Source of the DNA: Pseudomonadota bacterium
GTDB taxonomy: Bacteria; Myxococcota_A; Polyangia; Polyangiales; Polyangiaceae
DNA length: 31,467 bases
Assembly (NCBI GenBank): GCA_023402175.1
Contig: JAEXCN010000085.1
Coordinates: 1-31,467, forward strand
Direction of reading: 5' to 3'
Below, piece by piece: positions 23,505 to 30,770 of this stretch. The notes beneath the pieces are model-generated. The model was given only the letters and a program-made list of their open reading frames with translations. It searched no databases and was not told where the DNA came from. The translations under genes and the position numbers were made by a program. Each line of letters opens with the position of its first letter. The first letter of the stretch is position 1.

Positions 23505-23599
23505 ACGTCTTCTCCTTGCACGCGCATGCTCACGGTGCTGGATTCGTCGTGCACGCACTCAGCGTCGAGGTGCGTGGTCACGACGAAAGGCCAGAAGCC

Positions 23600-24070
23600 A
23601 TGAAGGGCGATCCGAAGATCATCGATCTCTTGAACGAGATCCTCACGGGCGAGCTCACCGCCATCAACCAGTACTTCCTGCACGCGAAGATGTGCCAGAA
23701 CTGGCACTACGAGCGGCTCTACGAGCACATCTACAAGGAGTCGATCGACGAGATGAAGCATGCCAACATGCTCATCGAGCGCATCCTGTATCTGGAGGGG
23801 CTGCCGAACCTCCAGCGCCTCGGGAAGCTCAACATCGGTACATCCGTGCTCGAGATGCTGCGGAACGATCTCGCCGTCGAGCAGGTCGCGATCCCGCTGC
23901 TCAACAAGTCGATCGAGACGTGCCGCCAGCTCGGCGACAACGGCAGCGAAGCGCTGCTCGTCGACATCCTCCGGAGCGAGGAGCACCACGTCGACTGGCT
24001 CGAGGGGCAGCTCGAGCAGGTGAAGCAGATCGGCGAGGCGAACTACCTGGCGCAGCAGATCCGCAGCTGA
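23600..24070 (+). CDS. bfr: bacterioferritin
   Basis: The protein has 156 residues (E. coli Bfr 158). It assembles as a 24-mer shell storing iron as a ferric mineral with heme at subunit interfaces. All ferroxidase ligands are in place at the E. coli positions: Glu18, Glu51, His54, Glu94, Glu127 and His130. Met52 is the heme ligand, so this is a true heme-binding Bfr. AAAGG precedes the ATG at 23600 by 9 nt. The longer upstream frame is not coding. The (2Fe-2S) ferredoxin Bfd, which delivers electrons to release the iron, is the next gene after 173 bp with its own promoter. The 25-bp palindrome upstream may control it. Confidence 0.97.
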   Translation: MKGDPKIIDLLNEILTGELTAINQYFLHAKMCQNWHYERLYEHIYKESIDEMKHANMLIERILYLEGLPNLQRLGKLNIGTSVLEMLRNDLAVEQVAIPLLNKSIETCRQLGDNGSEALLVDILRSEEHHVDWLEGQLEQVKQIGEANYLAQQIRS

Positions 24071-24206
24071 CCGCGGCGGCTGGGGGGCCGCGCGGCCAGA
24101 AATGCCGTTGAAGCGAAGCTAGAAGCTACGTTCGACACACGCACATAAGTGCTCGAAATCATGAGCTTGGCTGGCGCCGACGTAGCCGCCGAGCTCGAAT
24201 CGGGCC

Positions 24207-24234
24207 TTGAAATGAAAACGGCTTTCATTATCTT
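24207..24234 (+). promoter_or_regulatory. bfd promoter with embedded Fur-type operator
   Basis: TTGAAA (24207-24212), a 16-bp spacer and TATCTT (24229-24234) form a housekeeping-type promoter. A 19-bp dyad with arms AATGAAA (24211-24217) and TTTCATT (24223-24229) lies within it. The right side reads TTCATTATC, matching the Fur half-site in 8 of 9 bases. The -10 box ends 9 nt before the ATG at 24244, so the leader would be only about 2-3 nt. A repressor here would block RNA polymerase directly when iron is plentiful. Basis: base match to the E. coli Fur box and family knowledge of bfd control. Confidence 0.62.
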
Positions 24235-24243
24235 TAGTCGCAG

Positions 24244-24501
24244 ATGTACGTCTGCGTTTGCCTGGCCGTCACCGACAAGCAAGTCCAAGCCGCCATCGAG
24301 AGCGGAGCGCTCTCGCGCGAGGCAGTGACGCGGGCGTGCAAAGCCGGCGGCGACTGCGGTGCGTGCCACGGGATGATCCGGGAGATGATCGAGGATCACG
24401 TCGAGGGCTGCGCGCCGATGGCGTGCTGTCCGCCCGCGGCGGCTTCGCCCGATCGCAGCATCGTGCCCGACAGCGCGCTCGTTCGCACCCGCGCGGCTTG
24501 A
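24244..24501 (+). CDS. bfd: bacterioferritin-associated (2Fe-2S) ferredoxin
   Basis: The protein has 85 residues. It passes electrons to bacterioferritin heme to reduce and release stored iron. MYVCVC opens the protein. The four cluster ligands sit at Cys4, Cys6, Cys38 and Cys41, matching the C-x-C...C-x-x-C layout of E. coli Bfd (4, 6, 39, 42). The BFD helical turn includes SREAVTRACKAGGDCGACHGMI. A C-terminal extension (about 50-85) with extra Cys56, Cys61 and Cys62 is beyond the usual 64 residues and may be disordered. It follows bfr by 173 bp, and its promoter carries a Fur-like operator. The tandem repeat at 24481 begins inside its last codons. Confidence 0.95.
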   Translation: MYVCVCLAVTDKQVQAAIESGALSREAVTRACKAGGDCGACHGMIREMIEDHVEGCAPMACCPPAAASPDRSIVPDSALVRTRAA

Positions 24502-24600
24502 GCGGTGGTTCGCATCCCCATCACGGCTCGAGCGATGGTTCGCGCCCTCGCGGCCTGAGCGCGCGCGACGCCGACGGCTGACGTTCGCAGCACGGTCGAG
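24481..24600. repeat. degenerate 27-30 bp tandem repeats after bfd
   Basis: Units begin GTTCGC and end with a G(G/C)-C-x-x-GAGCG-type segment: copies start at 24481 (27 nt), 24508 (30 nt) and 24538 (about 28 nt). A weaker copy starts at 24583 (GTTCGCAGCACGGTCGAG). The first overlaps the end of bfd. The copies are too divergent and close-set to be CRISPR. The rest of the 257-bp gap before kamE holds only a 6-bp hairpin, CTCTCG/CGAGAG (24628-24643), and no gene. Confidence 0.5.
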
Positions 24601-24758
24601 CCGCCCCCCGGAACGCATCTTCTCCTTCTCTCGAAGGCGAGAGGCGCTCGAACGAGGGCTCACGCATCGAAACACACGTCCGGCGGCGATCGAGGTCGGG
24701 TCCGCTCTCTTCGTCGAGGCGTCCCGACTACCGTGCCGGAGGTCGTGCGATGCGCGCT

Positions 24759-25523
24759 TTAGGTCATCACGGCCTTCTCGCGATCGCCGCAGAGGCATTC
24801 GACGAGGAAGGACGCGACGTCGGCCGGCTTCGTTCCCGGGCCGAAGCCCGCATCGAAGCCGAGCTCGAGGGCGAGCTTGTGATCGATGCGCGGGCCGCCG
24901 AGGAGGAGCACCATCTTGTCGCGCCATCCACCGCGCTTGGCGAGCTCGATGAACGCCGCGGCGTTCTCCTTGTGGCAGTTGCGCTGCGTGATGATCTGGC
25001 TGATGAGCACGGCGTCGGCGCCGAGCGCGAGCGCGCGTTCGGCGAGCGCCTCGTTGTCGACCTGCGCGCCGAGGTTGTACGCCTCGAAGCACTTGTAGCT
25101 CTCGAGCCCCTTGTCGCCCGCGTAGCCCTTGTAGTTGAGGATCGCGTCGATGCCGACGGTATGCGCGTCGGAGCCGGTGCATGCGCCGACGACCACGATC
25201 TTGCGGCCGAGGCGCGTCTCGACGCGATGGTGGATCTCGTCGCGGCTGAGCGCCTCCGTGCGGACCTCGGGCACGTCGATCTGAGACGGATCGACGGCAT
25301 GCTGCGAGTGCCCGTAGACGACGAAGTACGTGTATCCCTCGGCGCACGTCTCCATCGTCGACACGAGCGGCTCCGTCAGGCCGTGCAGCTCGGCGAACTT
25401 CTTCGCGGCCTCGCGCGCGCGCGCCGACGGCGGCATCTCGAGGACGAAGGACATCTGGACCATGCCGTCGCCCTGGCGATCGCCATAGGCGCGAAGCAGC
25501 TTTGCAGGCGCGGTCGGGTGCAT
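24759..25523 (-). CDS. kamE: lysine 5,6-aminomutase beta subunit (cobalamin-binding)
   Basis: The protein has 254 residues. With KamD it forms the enzyme that moves the terminal amino group of beta-lysine or D-lysine to carbon 5, using adenosylcobalamin and pyridoxal phosphate. A small dimerisation segment (1-70) precedes a Rossmann-like B12 domain (about 105-250). The base-off cobalamin motif is D119-A-H121-x-x-G124, in GACTGSDAHTVGIDAIL. The next segment, YKGYAGDKGLESYK, holds the lysines (132, 138, 144) among which the family's PLP Schiff-base Lys is expected, and 144 is the number in the Clostridium enzyme. GADAVLISQIITQRNCHKENAAAF and LLLGGPRIDHKLALELGFDAGFGPGT complete the fold. Its ATG shares one base with the KamD stop. 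Confidence 0.93.
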   Translation of the reverse strand: MHPTAPAKLLRAYGDRQGDGMVQMSFVLEMPPSARAREAAKKFAELHGLTEPLVSTMETCAEGYTYFVVYGHSQHAVDPSQIDVPEVRTEALSRDEIHHRVETRLGRKIVVVGACTGSDAHTVGIDAILNYKGYAGDKGLESYKCFEAYNLGAQVDNEALAERALALGADAVLISQIITQRNCHKENAAAFIELAKRGGWRDKMVLLLGGPRIDHKLALELGFDAGFGPGTKPADVASFLVECLCGDREKAVMT

Positions 25524-27067
25524 CAGTTCTTCTCCAGCGCGACGAGGATCGGATTCACGTAGTCGCGGTCGCGCGCACAGACGCCCGCGTAGCCCTTGCC
25601 GCCGGTGCGCGTCCGCTTGACGTCGGCGAAGGCGCCTTCCTCGATCGCCTTCCAGATCGTGCGCGTCTCGACGTCGACGAGGAGGTCGTGCGCTTCGTCG
25701 AGGACCTGTACCGCGCGCCGTCCCATCACGCCGTCGGGCCGGATCGAGATCTCGTCGCCGAGCGCCTTCGCTGCGCCGAAGACGTACTTCGTCGACTTCA
25801 GCGACAGATACCGGTCCATCAGCATCGGGTTGTGGATCGCCTCGCTGAACATGCCGAGGAGCTCGATCGACTGGTTCGTCATGACGCCGACGAGGTTGAA
25901 CATCGCGTCGTGGACGTGGCTCTGGAAGATGTCGCCGGTCTTGTGCTTCGTCGGCGGCATCCACTTGATCGGGTGCCGGTCGAACACCTGCCGGATGAGC
26001 TGCGCCTGCGCGAGCTCGAGGAGGAAGCTGTTCTCGATCCAGGGATCGATCTCGTAGGCGTGACCGAGCCCCATCTGCTCTTCGCGGACGCCGGCGCGCT
26101 TCGCGAAGGCCTCGTTGATGAACTGGCTCGCGAGGACCGTGTGCGCCTTCTCGACCGCGTCCGCGGTCGTCAGGTAGTTGTCCTCGCCCGTGTTGATGAT
26201 GATGCCCGAGCGCGCGATGAACCGACGCGAGACGTACTGATCGATGAAGTTCCGGCACGGATTGATGTCGCGGAACAAGATTCCGTACATCGCGTCGTTG
26301 AGCAGCATGTCGAGCCGCTCGACGGCGGCCATCCACGCGATCTCGGACATGCAGAGCCCGGACGAGTAGTTCGTCTGGTGGATGTAGCGGCCGTAGTCGA
26401 GCGCCGCCTCGTCCGTCGCCCGCCGGATGATCTTGAAGTTCTCCTGCGTCGCGAACGTACCGCCGTAGCCCTCGGTCGTCGCGCCGTGCGGCACGTAGTC
26501 GAGGAGCGATTGCGCCGTCGCGCGGATGACGGCGACGATGTCGGCGCCGGCGAACGCAGCGGCCTTCGCCTGAACGGCGTCGTCGAAGATGTTGCCGGTC
26601 GCGACGATGACGTACTTGAGCGGGTTCGGCCCCGGACGGGTGCGTGCCTTGTTGGCGTCCCGCTCCGCCCGTGCGTTGTCGACGCGAGCGAGCGCGGCTT
26701 CGGCGTGCGGCGCGAGCGCGGCATGGACGGCGTCGAGGCTTGGTCCGCCTTCTCCCTTGTCGAGCTCCGGCGCATAGGCGAGGCGCTCGGCAGCATCCTG
26801 CACGTCGCGGGCGCCGCTCACGAGCGCTCGACCCAGCCAATACGCGATGCCGCGGCCGAGCAGGCCGGCCTTCTGGTACCGGTCGACGACGAGGTTCACG
26901 AGGGGCGCACCCTGGTCGTCGACGCCGTCGACGCCGTACGCACGGAGGAACGTGCGCTCCGCTCCAACCGACGTGTGACCGTCGATGTAGCGCTGCACGT
27001 CGTCCGCGATCTTCTTGGCGAGCTCGCGACAACGCGCGACCTTCGTCTCGTCCATCGGAACGCGCAT
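25523..27067 (-). CDS. kamD: lysine 5,6-aminomutase alpha subunit
   Basis: The protein has 514 residues, the usual length. The family N-terminus is MDETKVARCRELAKKIADDVQ and TFLRAYGVDGVDDQGAPLVN. The TIM-barrel core follows, with NPLKYVIVATGNIFDDAVQAKAAAFAGADIVAVIRATAQSLLDYVPHGATTEGYGG, a stretch that holds most PLP-phosphate and substrate contacts. Then come NYSSGLCMSEIAWMAAVERLDMLLNDAMYGILFRDINPCRNFIDQ and IKWMPPTKHKTGDIF. The C-terminus ends near RTGGKGYAGVCARDRDYVNPI. Two in-frame ATGs (27067 and 27055) lack a good ribosome binding site; either could be used. The upstream membrane-protein gene ends 84 bp away on the same strand. Other lysine-fermentation genes (kamA, kdd, kce, kal) are absent here. 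Confidence 0.93.
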   Translation of the reverse strand: MRVPMDETKVARCRELAKKIADDVQRYIDGHTSVGAERTFLRAYGVDGVDDQGAPLVNLVVDRYQKAGLLGRGIAYWLGRALVSGARDVQDAAERLAYAPELDKGEGGPSLDAVHAALAPHAEAALARVDNARAERDANKARTRPGPNPLKYVIVATGNIFDDAVQAKAAAFAGADIVAVIRATAQSLLDYVPHGATTEGYGGTFATQENFKIIRRATDEAALDYGRYIHQTNYSSGLCMSEIAWMAAVERLDMLLNDAMYGILFRDINPCRNFIDQYVSRRFIARSGIIINTGEDNYLTTADAVEKAHTVLASQFINEAFAKRAGVREEQMGLGHAYEIDPWIENSFLLELAQAQLIRQVFDRHPIKWMPPTKHKTGDIFQSHVHDAMFNLVGVMTNQSIELLGMFSEAIHNPMLMDRYLSLKSTKYVFGAAKALGDEISIRPDGVMGRRAVQVLDEAHDLLVDVETRTIWKAIEEGAFADVKRTRTGGKGYAGVCARDRDYVNPILVALEKN

Positions 27068-27151
27068 GGCGAGCTTGTGCCACGAGATCCTTCGTGTGTC
27101 ACGAGCTTGCGTGGCGGCCGAGGGCGCGGTGGAGTGGGCTCGTCCGTAGCT

Positions 27152-27796
27152 TCAGAAGACGAGTACACCGAGGGCGGCGATCGCCGCTCCCGCGAGCGCG
27201 ATCGCGAGCTCGGTCGCGTGAAAACCGCGTCCCCGCGCGAACCGCATGGCCCCGACGAGGAACAGCGCTCCACCCACGGCCACGAGCGCGAACACGGTGC
27301 CGGCCGGGAGTGGGCTCGTCGAGAGCGCGGCCCGGAGCTTCTCCTCCGACGCGGCCGGCGACGGAGCCCCGCCACCGCCCGCTGCGGCAGCAGCGTCGAT
27401 CTTGCGCTCGAGGCGGGCAATCTCGACGTCCGCGCGTTCGCGCCGGGAAGAGGACGTGCTCACGACCGACGTCGCGAGCGCCGCTGCTCGCACGGCGCGC
27501 CAGGCAGCGACGGCGGTCGGATCGTCGCCGCGGCTCTCTCCCTCTTTGGCGATTGTCTCGAGGCGCGCGTAGCCGAGCTCGGGCGCCGCGCACCATGGGC
27601 AGCGCGCCTCCGCAGCTGCGCGCGCGAGCACGATGGCCTCGACGGCGTCGCCACGCTTCATCGCAGCGTCGCAGACTTCGAGCGATTGGCGCCCTTCCGA
27701 GACGCGCCCCGCCCAGGCTGCGATGACGACCGCCAGCGCGAGCGCGGTGGCCCAGAGCCCACGACGCCACGCGGGTGCAGGGCCCCATGCGCTCAT
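27152..27796 (-). CDS. membrane protein of unknown function with CPWC motif
   Basis: The protein has 214 residues. Three hydrophobic segments are visible: about 13-29, 164-183 and 194-213. The soluble part between has helical, TPR-like character (AAMKRGDAVEAIVLARAAAEA, AVAAWRAVRAAALATSVV), and CPWC at residues 66-69 could be a redox or metal-binding pair. It is 22 bp downstream of the ABC-2 permease gene and probably in the same transcript, so it may be an accessory to that transporter. I recognise no family. No ribosome binding site is visible before the ATG, in keeping with coupling. Confidence 0.72.
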   Translation of the reverse strand: MSAWGPAPAWRRGLWATALALAVVIAAWAGRVSEGRQSLEVCDAAMKRGDAVEAIVLARAAAEARCPWCAAPELGYARLETIAKEGESRGDDPTAVAAWRAVRAAALATSVVSTSSSRRERADVEIARLERKIDAAAAAGGGGAPSPAASEEKLRAALSTSPLPAGTVFALVAVGGALFLVGAMRFARGRGFHATELAIALAGAAIAALGVLVF

Positions 27797-27818
27797 GGGG
27801 AAGGAGGCCAGCTGGCCG

Positions 27819-28760
27819 TCACTGGAAGTCCCGTCGTCGGAAGATGATCGCGCTCAGCGCGAGCAGGACGACGGCGTAGAGGACTGCATTGCCGCACGCG
27901 CCGAGCACGTACGAGGGCAGGGGAATGTTCGGGACCTGACCGAGCAGCACCGGGCGCGGCGGGACGTAGAGGTAGAGGTTCGGGAAGACCTTCGCGAGTA
28001 CGACCCCACCTCCGTGGACGAACGGTCCGAGCGCGCCGAACATGCGCGCTGGAATGTTGCCGAGCGTGTCCGTCGAACGTCCGATGATGAACACCATCAC
28101 CGTGAAGATCGCGGTGAGGAACGGCGAGGAGAACGACGAGAAGGCGATCGCGACCGCGGTCACGATCGCGATCTCGGCCATCGTCAGGAGCGCCGAGACG
28201 ATGACGAGCTGACGCTCGCCGCCTGCGCCGCTCGCGAGGATCGCCATCGCGACGAACGCCACGAGCGCCCACGGGAGGACCAGGAACACACGCGTGAGCT
28301 TCGCGCGCCACAGGCCGACGCCGAGCGCGACCAAGAGCGCGACTATCACGGCGAGCGTCAACGCGATCTTCTCGCCCGACTGGAGCGCCAGGAGCGCGAG
28401 CACCGCCGCTCCGTCGAGGGCGACGAACGCGAACAGCACCGCGACGATCCCGAGGTACTTCCCGATCACGTACTCATGACGCCGGAGGCGCCGCGTGAGG
28501 ATCGGGAAGACGGTCTTCAGCTCGAGCTCGCGGTAGAGCGAGGTGGCGCCGAGGATGATCGCGACGAGCACCGCGAACGCCGAAATCGACGCGGAGCCGA
28601 TGTCCGCGACGATGCGCATCTCCTGCCGGAGCGACATCGTCGCGATGACGAGCGAGTAGGCGGTGGCCGCGAGCGCCGCGGCCAGGAGGCCGAGCAACAC
28701 GCGGGCGCGCACGGCCTCGCGGTAGGTGTTCATCGCGATGGCGAGGACTCTGCCGAGCAT
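27819..28760 (-). CDS. ABC-2-type transporter permease
   Basis: The protein has 313 residues with six to eight hydrophobic segments. It opens MLGRVLAIAMNTYREAVRARVLLGLL, the ABC-2 elbow and first helix. The family segment SLYRELELKTVFPILTRRLRRHEYVIGKYLGI lies between helices 2 and 3. The C-terminus ends LLALSAIIFRRRDFQ, as in Gld/NatB-type permeases. Such proteins pair with a separate ATPase, which is not in the window, so the ATPase must be elsewhere or the operon partners are non-standard. It is 68 bp after the SRPBCC gene and 22 bp before the CPWC membrane protein. The start at 28760 is the first in-frame ATG; an internal ATG ten codons later is possible. Confidence 0.87.
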   Translation of the reverse strand: MLGRVLAIAMNTYREAVRARVLLGLLAAALAATAYSLVIATMSLRQEMRIVADIGSASISAFAVLVAIILGATSLYRELELKTVFPILTRRLRRHEYVIGKYLGIVAVLFAFVALDGAAVLALLALQSGEKIALTLAVIVALLVALGVGLWRAKLTRVFLVLPWALVAFVAMAILASGAGGERQLVIVSALLTMAEIAIVTAVAIAFSSFSSPFLTAIFTVMVFIIGRSTDTLGNIPARMFGALGPFVHGGGVVLAKVFPNLYLYVPPRPVLLGQVPNIPLPSYVLGACGNAVLYAVVLLALSAIIFRRRDFQ

Positions 28761-28828
28761 TCGGACGACGTGGAGCGAAGTGGAACGTGATCGACTGGGC
28801 GTGGAGACGCCCACCGTTCCTGGCACTA

Positions 28829-29440
28829 TCACATCGGACGCCGCAGCTCTGCAACCTGCCGACGCATGAGCTGCGGCACGGACAGGAGCGCGGCCCGGAC
28901 GCGCTCTTCGAAGAAGTCCCGGACGATGCCTGGCCCGACGTCGACGAGGACGCCATACGTCAACAGCACGCGCTCCTCTCCGCTCGGGCCGATGAACGGC
29001 TCGTAGCGGAAGAATCCCCATGCATCGTCGATCCCATGCGGGAGCGAAGGCTCGAGCCAGAAGCGCGCCTCGCGCGGCTCCCGCCGGACGCGGATCGTGT
29101 ACTGCGCTTCCATGAGCGCGTTTCCTTGGACGAGCTCGACGAGCTGATCGCCGCCCGGCGCGGTCCCGACGACACGCGCGCGCTTCGTCCGGGGAAGGAC
29201 ACGGCTGAGCGACTCCACGTTGTCGATCACGGCCGCGACCTCGGCCGCGGATGCATCCATGAGCGTGTACGTGATGCCGCCGATCCAGCGATGGTCCCCG
29301 CGCTCGATCGTCTGCTCGCGAATCACCGTCTCTCGACGCCCGAGCCGAGCGCGCTCGTCCGGCGTCAGCCCGTCCGCACGAGCGGACATCGTCGCGCACG
29401 ATGCGCCGACGACGACGAGGCTCGCGAGAAGGCGACGCAT
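28829..29440 (-). CDS. secreted SRPBCC/START-like lipid-binding protein
   Basis: The protein has 203 residues. A signal peptide (about 1-22, SCATMSARA) precedes a Bet v1/START-type cavity domain (about 35-195). Typical segments are ITYTLMDASAAEVAAVIDNVESLSRVLPRTKRARVVG (the coenzyme-Q-binding/polyketide-cyclase opening) and YTIRVRREPREARFWLEPSLPHGIDDAWGFFRYEPF. RVLLTYGVLVDVGPGIVRDFFEERVRAALLSVPQLMRRQV is the long C-terminal helix. This fold carries hydrophobic ligands, so a periplasmic lipid-shuttling role is plausible. It is the first gene of the minus run toward kamE, with a good promoter directly upstream. Confidence 0.86.
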   Translation of the reverse strand: MRRLLASLVVVGASCATMSARADGLTPDERARLGRRETVIREQTIERGDHRWIGGITYTLMDASAAEVAAVIDNVESLSRVLPRTKRARVVGTAPGGDQLVELVQGNALMEAQYTIRVRREPREARFWLEPSLPHGIDDAWGFFRYEPFIGPSGEERVLLTYGVLVDVGPGIVRDFFEERVRAALLSVPQLMRRQVAELRRPM

Positions 29441-29453
29441 GGTGGTCCGTCGC

Positions 29454-29482
29454 AGATTAAGGGGCGAAGTCGAGCCGCGCAA
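29454..29482 (-). promoter_or_regulatory. candidate promoter of the SRPBCC-ABC-kam run
   Basis: On the minus strand TTGCGC (29482-29477), exactly 17 bp, then TAATCT (29459-29454), a close match to the -10 consensus. The transcript would begin about 7 nt before the ATG at 29440, too short for a normal ribosome binding site. Confidence 0.6.
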
Positions 29483-29638
29483 GGAAGCGCCGGGGCATCG
29501 CGGACGAGGGCTCCGCACCTTCGTCGGTAGGACGGCTGACATGATGGAAATCGAAGCTCGGCGCGAGGAAGAACGCGACACGACGCCCATGGAACGCTCG
29601 GGGAGTACGTTCGATTCTCGGCGTGGATCGCCGGTGAA

Positions 29639-30727
29639 TCAGGTCCCGACGACGATGCGCACGCGTGGCCCGATCGACACGTGGAGCGGGCCGTCGCATT
29701 CGTGCAAGTCTCCGTCGATCATGTAACGGAGGGACGAGCGCGGCGAGCGGATGATCGCGTGCGTCGTCACTCCTTCGTACGTGTGCCCTTGCTTCATCGG
29801 CGCGGCACGCCAGATGCGCGGCAGCTGCGAGACGAAGCCCAGCGGCGACGTGTGGATGCCGAGGATGTGGAACGTGCTCGGCTTCTCTCCCCACCGATAG
29901 AACGGTCGGAAGTTGAGGCCGATCTGATCCACCGTCCCGCCCGCGACCGCGAGGTAATCCCGCTCCGGCCATACGGTGCCGTCGTCGAGCTCGACGGAGC
30001 CGCGGAATGGCGCGGCCATACGCCGGATCATCTCGCCTCCGACCGCCGCGCTACCGACCCCGCGAAGAAGCGTCTTCGCAGCGATGACCGGGTTCGGCGG
30101 CTGCCCCGAGGCGTAGTACTCCGAGAGGAAGCCGCAGACGACGCCGGTGCCGAAGTTGAAGCCGTACTTCATCGACATCGGGCGGCCCCGACGCATCGAC
30201 GAAGGTGCTTCGTCTTCCGTGCTGACATTCACGGCCGGCCTCTTCGCGCCTTCGCCGCGGATGCACATGACGTGGCGCTCGACATCCGCGAGCGGACGGG
30301 CCGCGCGCGTCACGTACGCCCGGCACAGCCGTTCGAGCAGGCCTTCCGGCCGACCGCGGCGCACGCCGACCGCGTTCGCGACGGTGTTCATCGTGCCGCC
30401 GCGCAAGAATGCGATCTGAGGAAGCGCGTTGCCCTGGTAGACGTCGAGGAAGCCCGTGATCGTCGTCCCGTTCGTGCCGTCACCGCCGCTGATCCCGAGC
30501 ACGTCGATCTCGAGCTTTCGGAAGTCTTCGGCGACGCGGTAGAGCTCGTCGATCGATCCCGCCTCGCGGATGACGCCGTGGTCTCCGAGCGTGCGCGCCA
30601 GGCGGCGGGCCGCGCGCGGGTCCCGCAGGTTTCGTCCGCTGCGCGGGTTGAAGATCACACCGATACCGGGCACTGCGACGGCAGCCTGACCTTTCCGGGG
30701 GGCCCCCGTCAAGCCGAAGGCCAGCAC
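29639..30727 (-). CDS. diacylglycerol/sphingosine kinase-like (YegS/LCB5) lipid kinase
   Basis: The protein has 362 residues. The GTG start at 30727 has GGAG 7 nt upstream. The N-terminal catalytic lobe has VIFNPRSGRN, the nucleotide-binding GISGGDGTNGT (GGDGT at 81-85), and IAFLRGGTMNTVANAVG. The C-terminal beta-sandwich lobe follows, and the protein ends with MIDGDLHECDGPLHVSIGPRVRIVV, where the D-G-D motif belongs to this family. It would phosphorylate a lipid alcohol such as diacylglycerol or a sphingoid base; Polyangiales often make sphingolipids, but the substrate cannot be read here. It is divergent from the YgfZ-like gene, 43 bp apart, and 198 bp upstream of the SRPBCC gene. Confidence 0.9.
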   Translation of the reverse strand: MLAFGLTGAPRKGQAAVAVPGIGVIFNPRSGRNLRDPRAARRLARTLGDHGVIREAGSIDELYRVAEDFRKLEIDVLGISGGDGTNGTTITGFLDVYQGNALPQIAFLRGGTMNTVANAVGVRRGRPEGLLERLCRAYVTRAARPLADVERHVMCIRGEGAKRPAVNVSTEDEAPSSMRRGRPMSMKYGFNFGTGVVCGFLSEYYASGQPPNPVIAAKTLLRGVGSAAVGGEMIRRMAAPFRGSVELDDGTVWPERDYLAVAGGTVDQIGLNFRPFYRWGEKPSTFHILGIHTSPLGFVSQLPRIWRAAPMKQGHTYEGVTTHAIIRSPRSSLRYMIDGDLHECDGPLHVSIGPRVRIVVGT

Positions 30728-30770
30728 TTTCCCACTCCACTTCCACCCGGCTCAGTGCCACAAACGGTCC

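Noticed and set aside
24481..24600. CRISPR array
   Set aside because: The units are degenerate, with no constant repeat separated by unique spacers, and no cas gene is present.
25502..27847. 781-residue open frame on the plus strand
   Set aside because: It is antisense to kamD, whose sequence is strongly conserved; the product is Arg/Glu/Val/Asp-rich without motifs.
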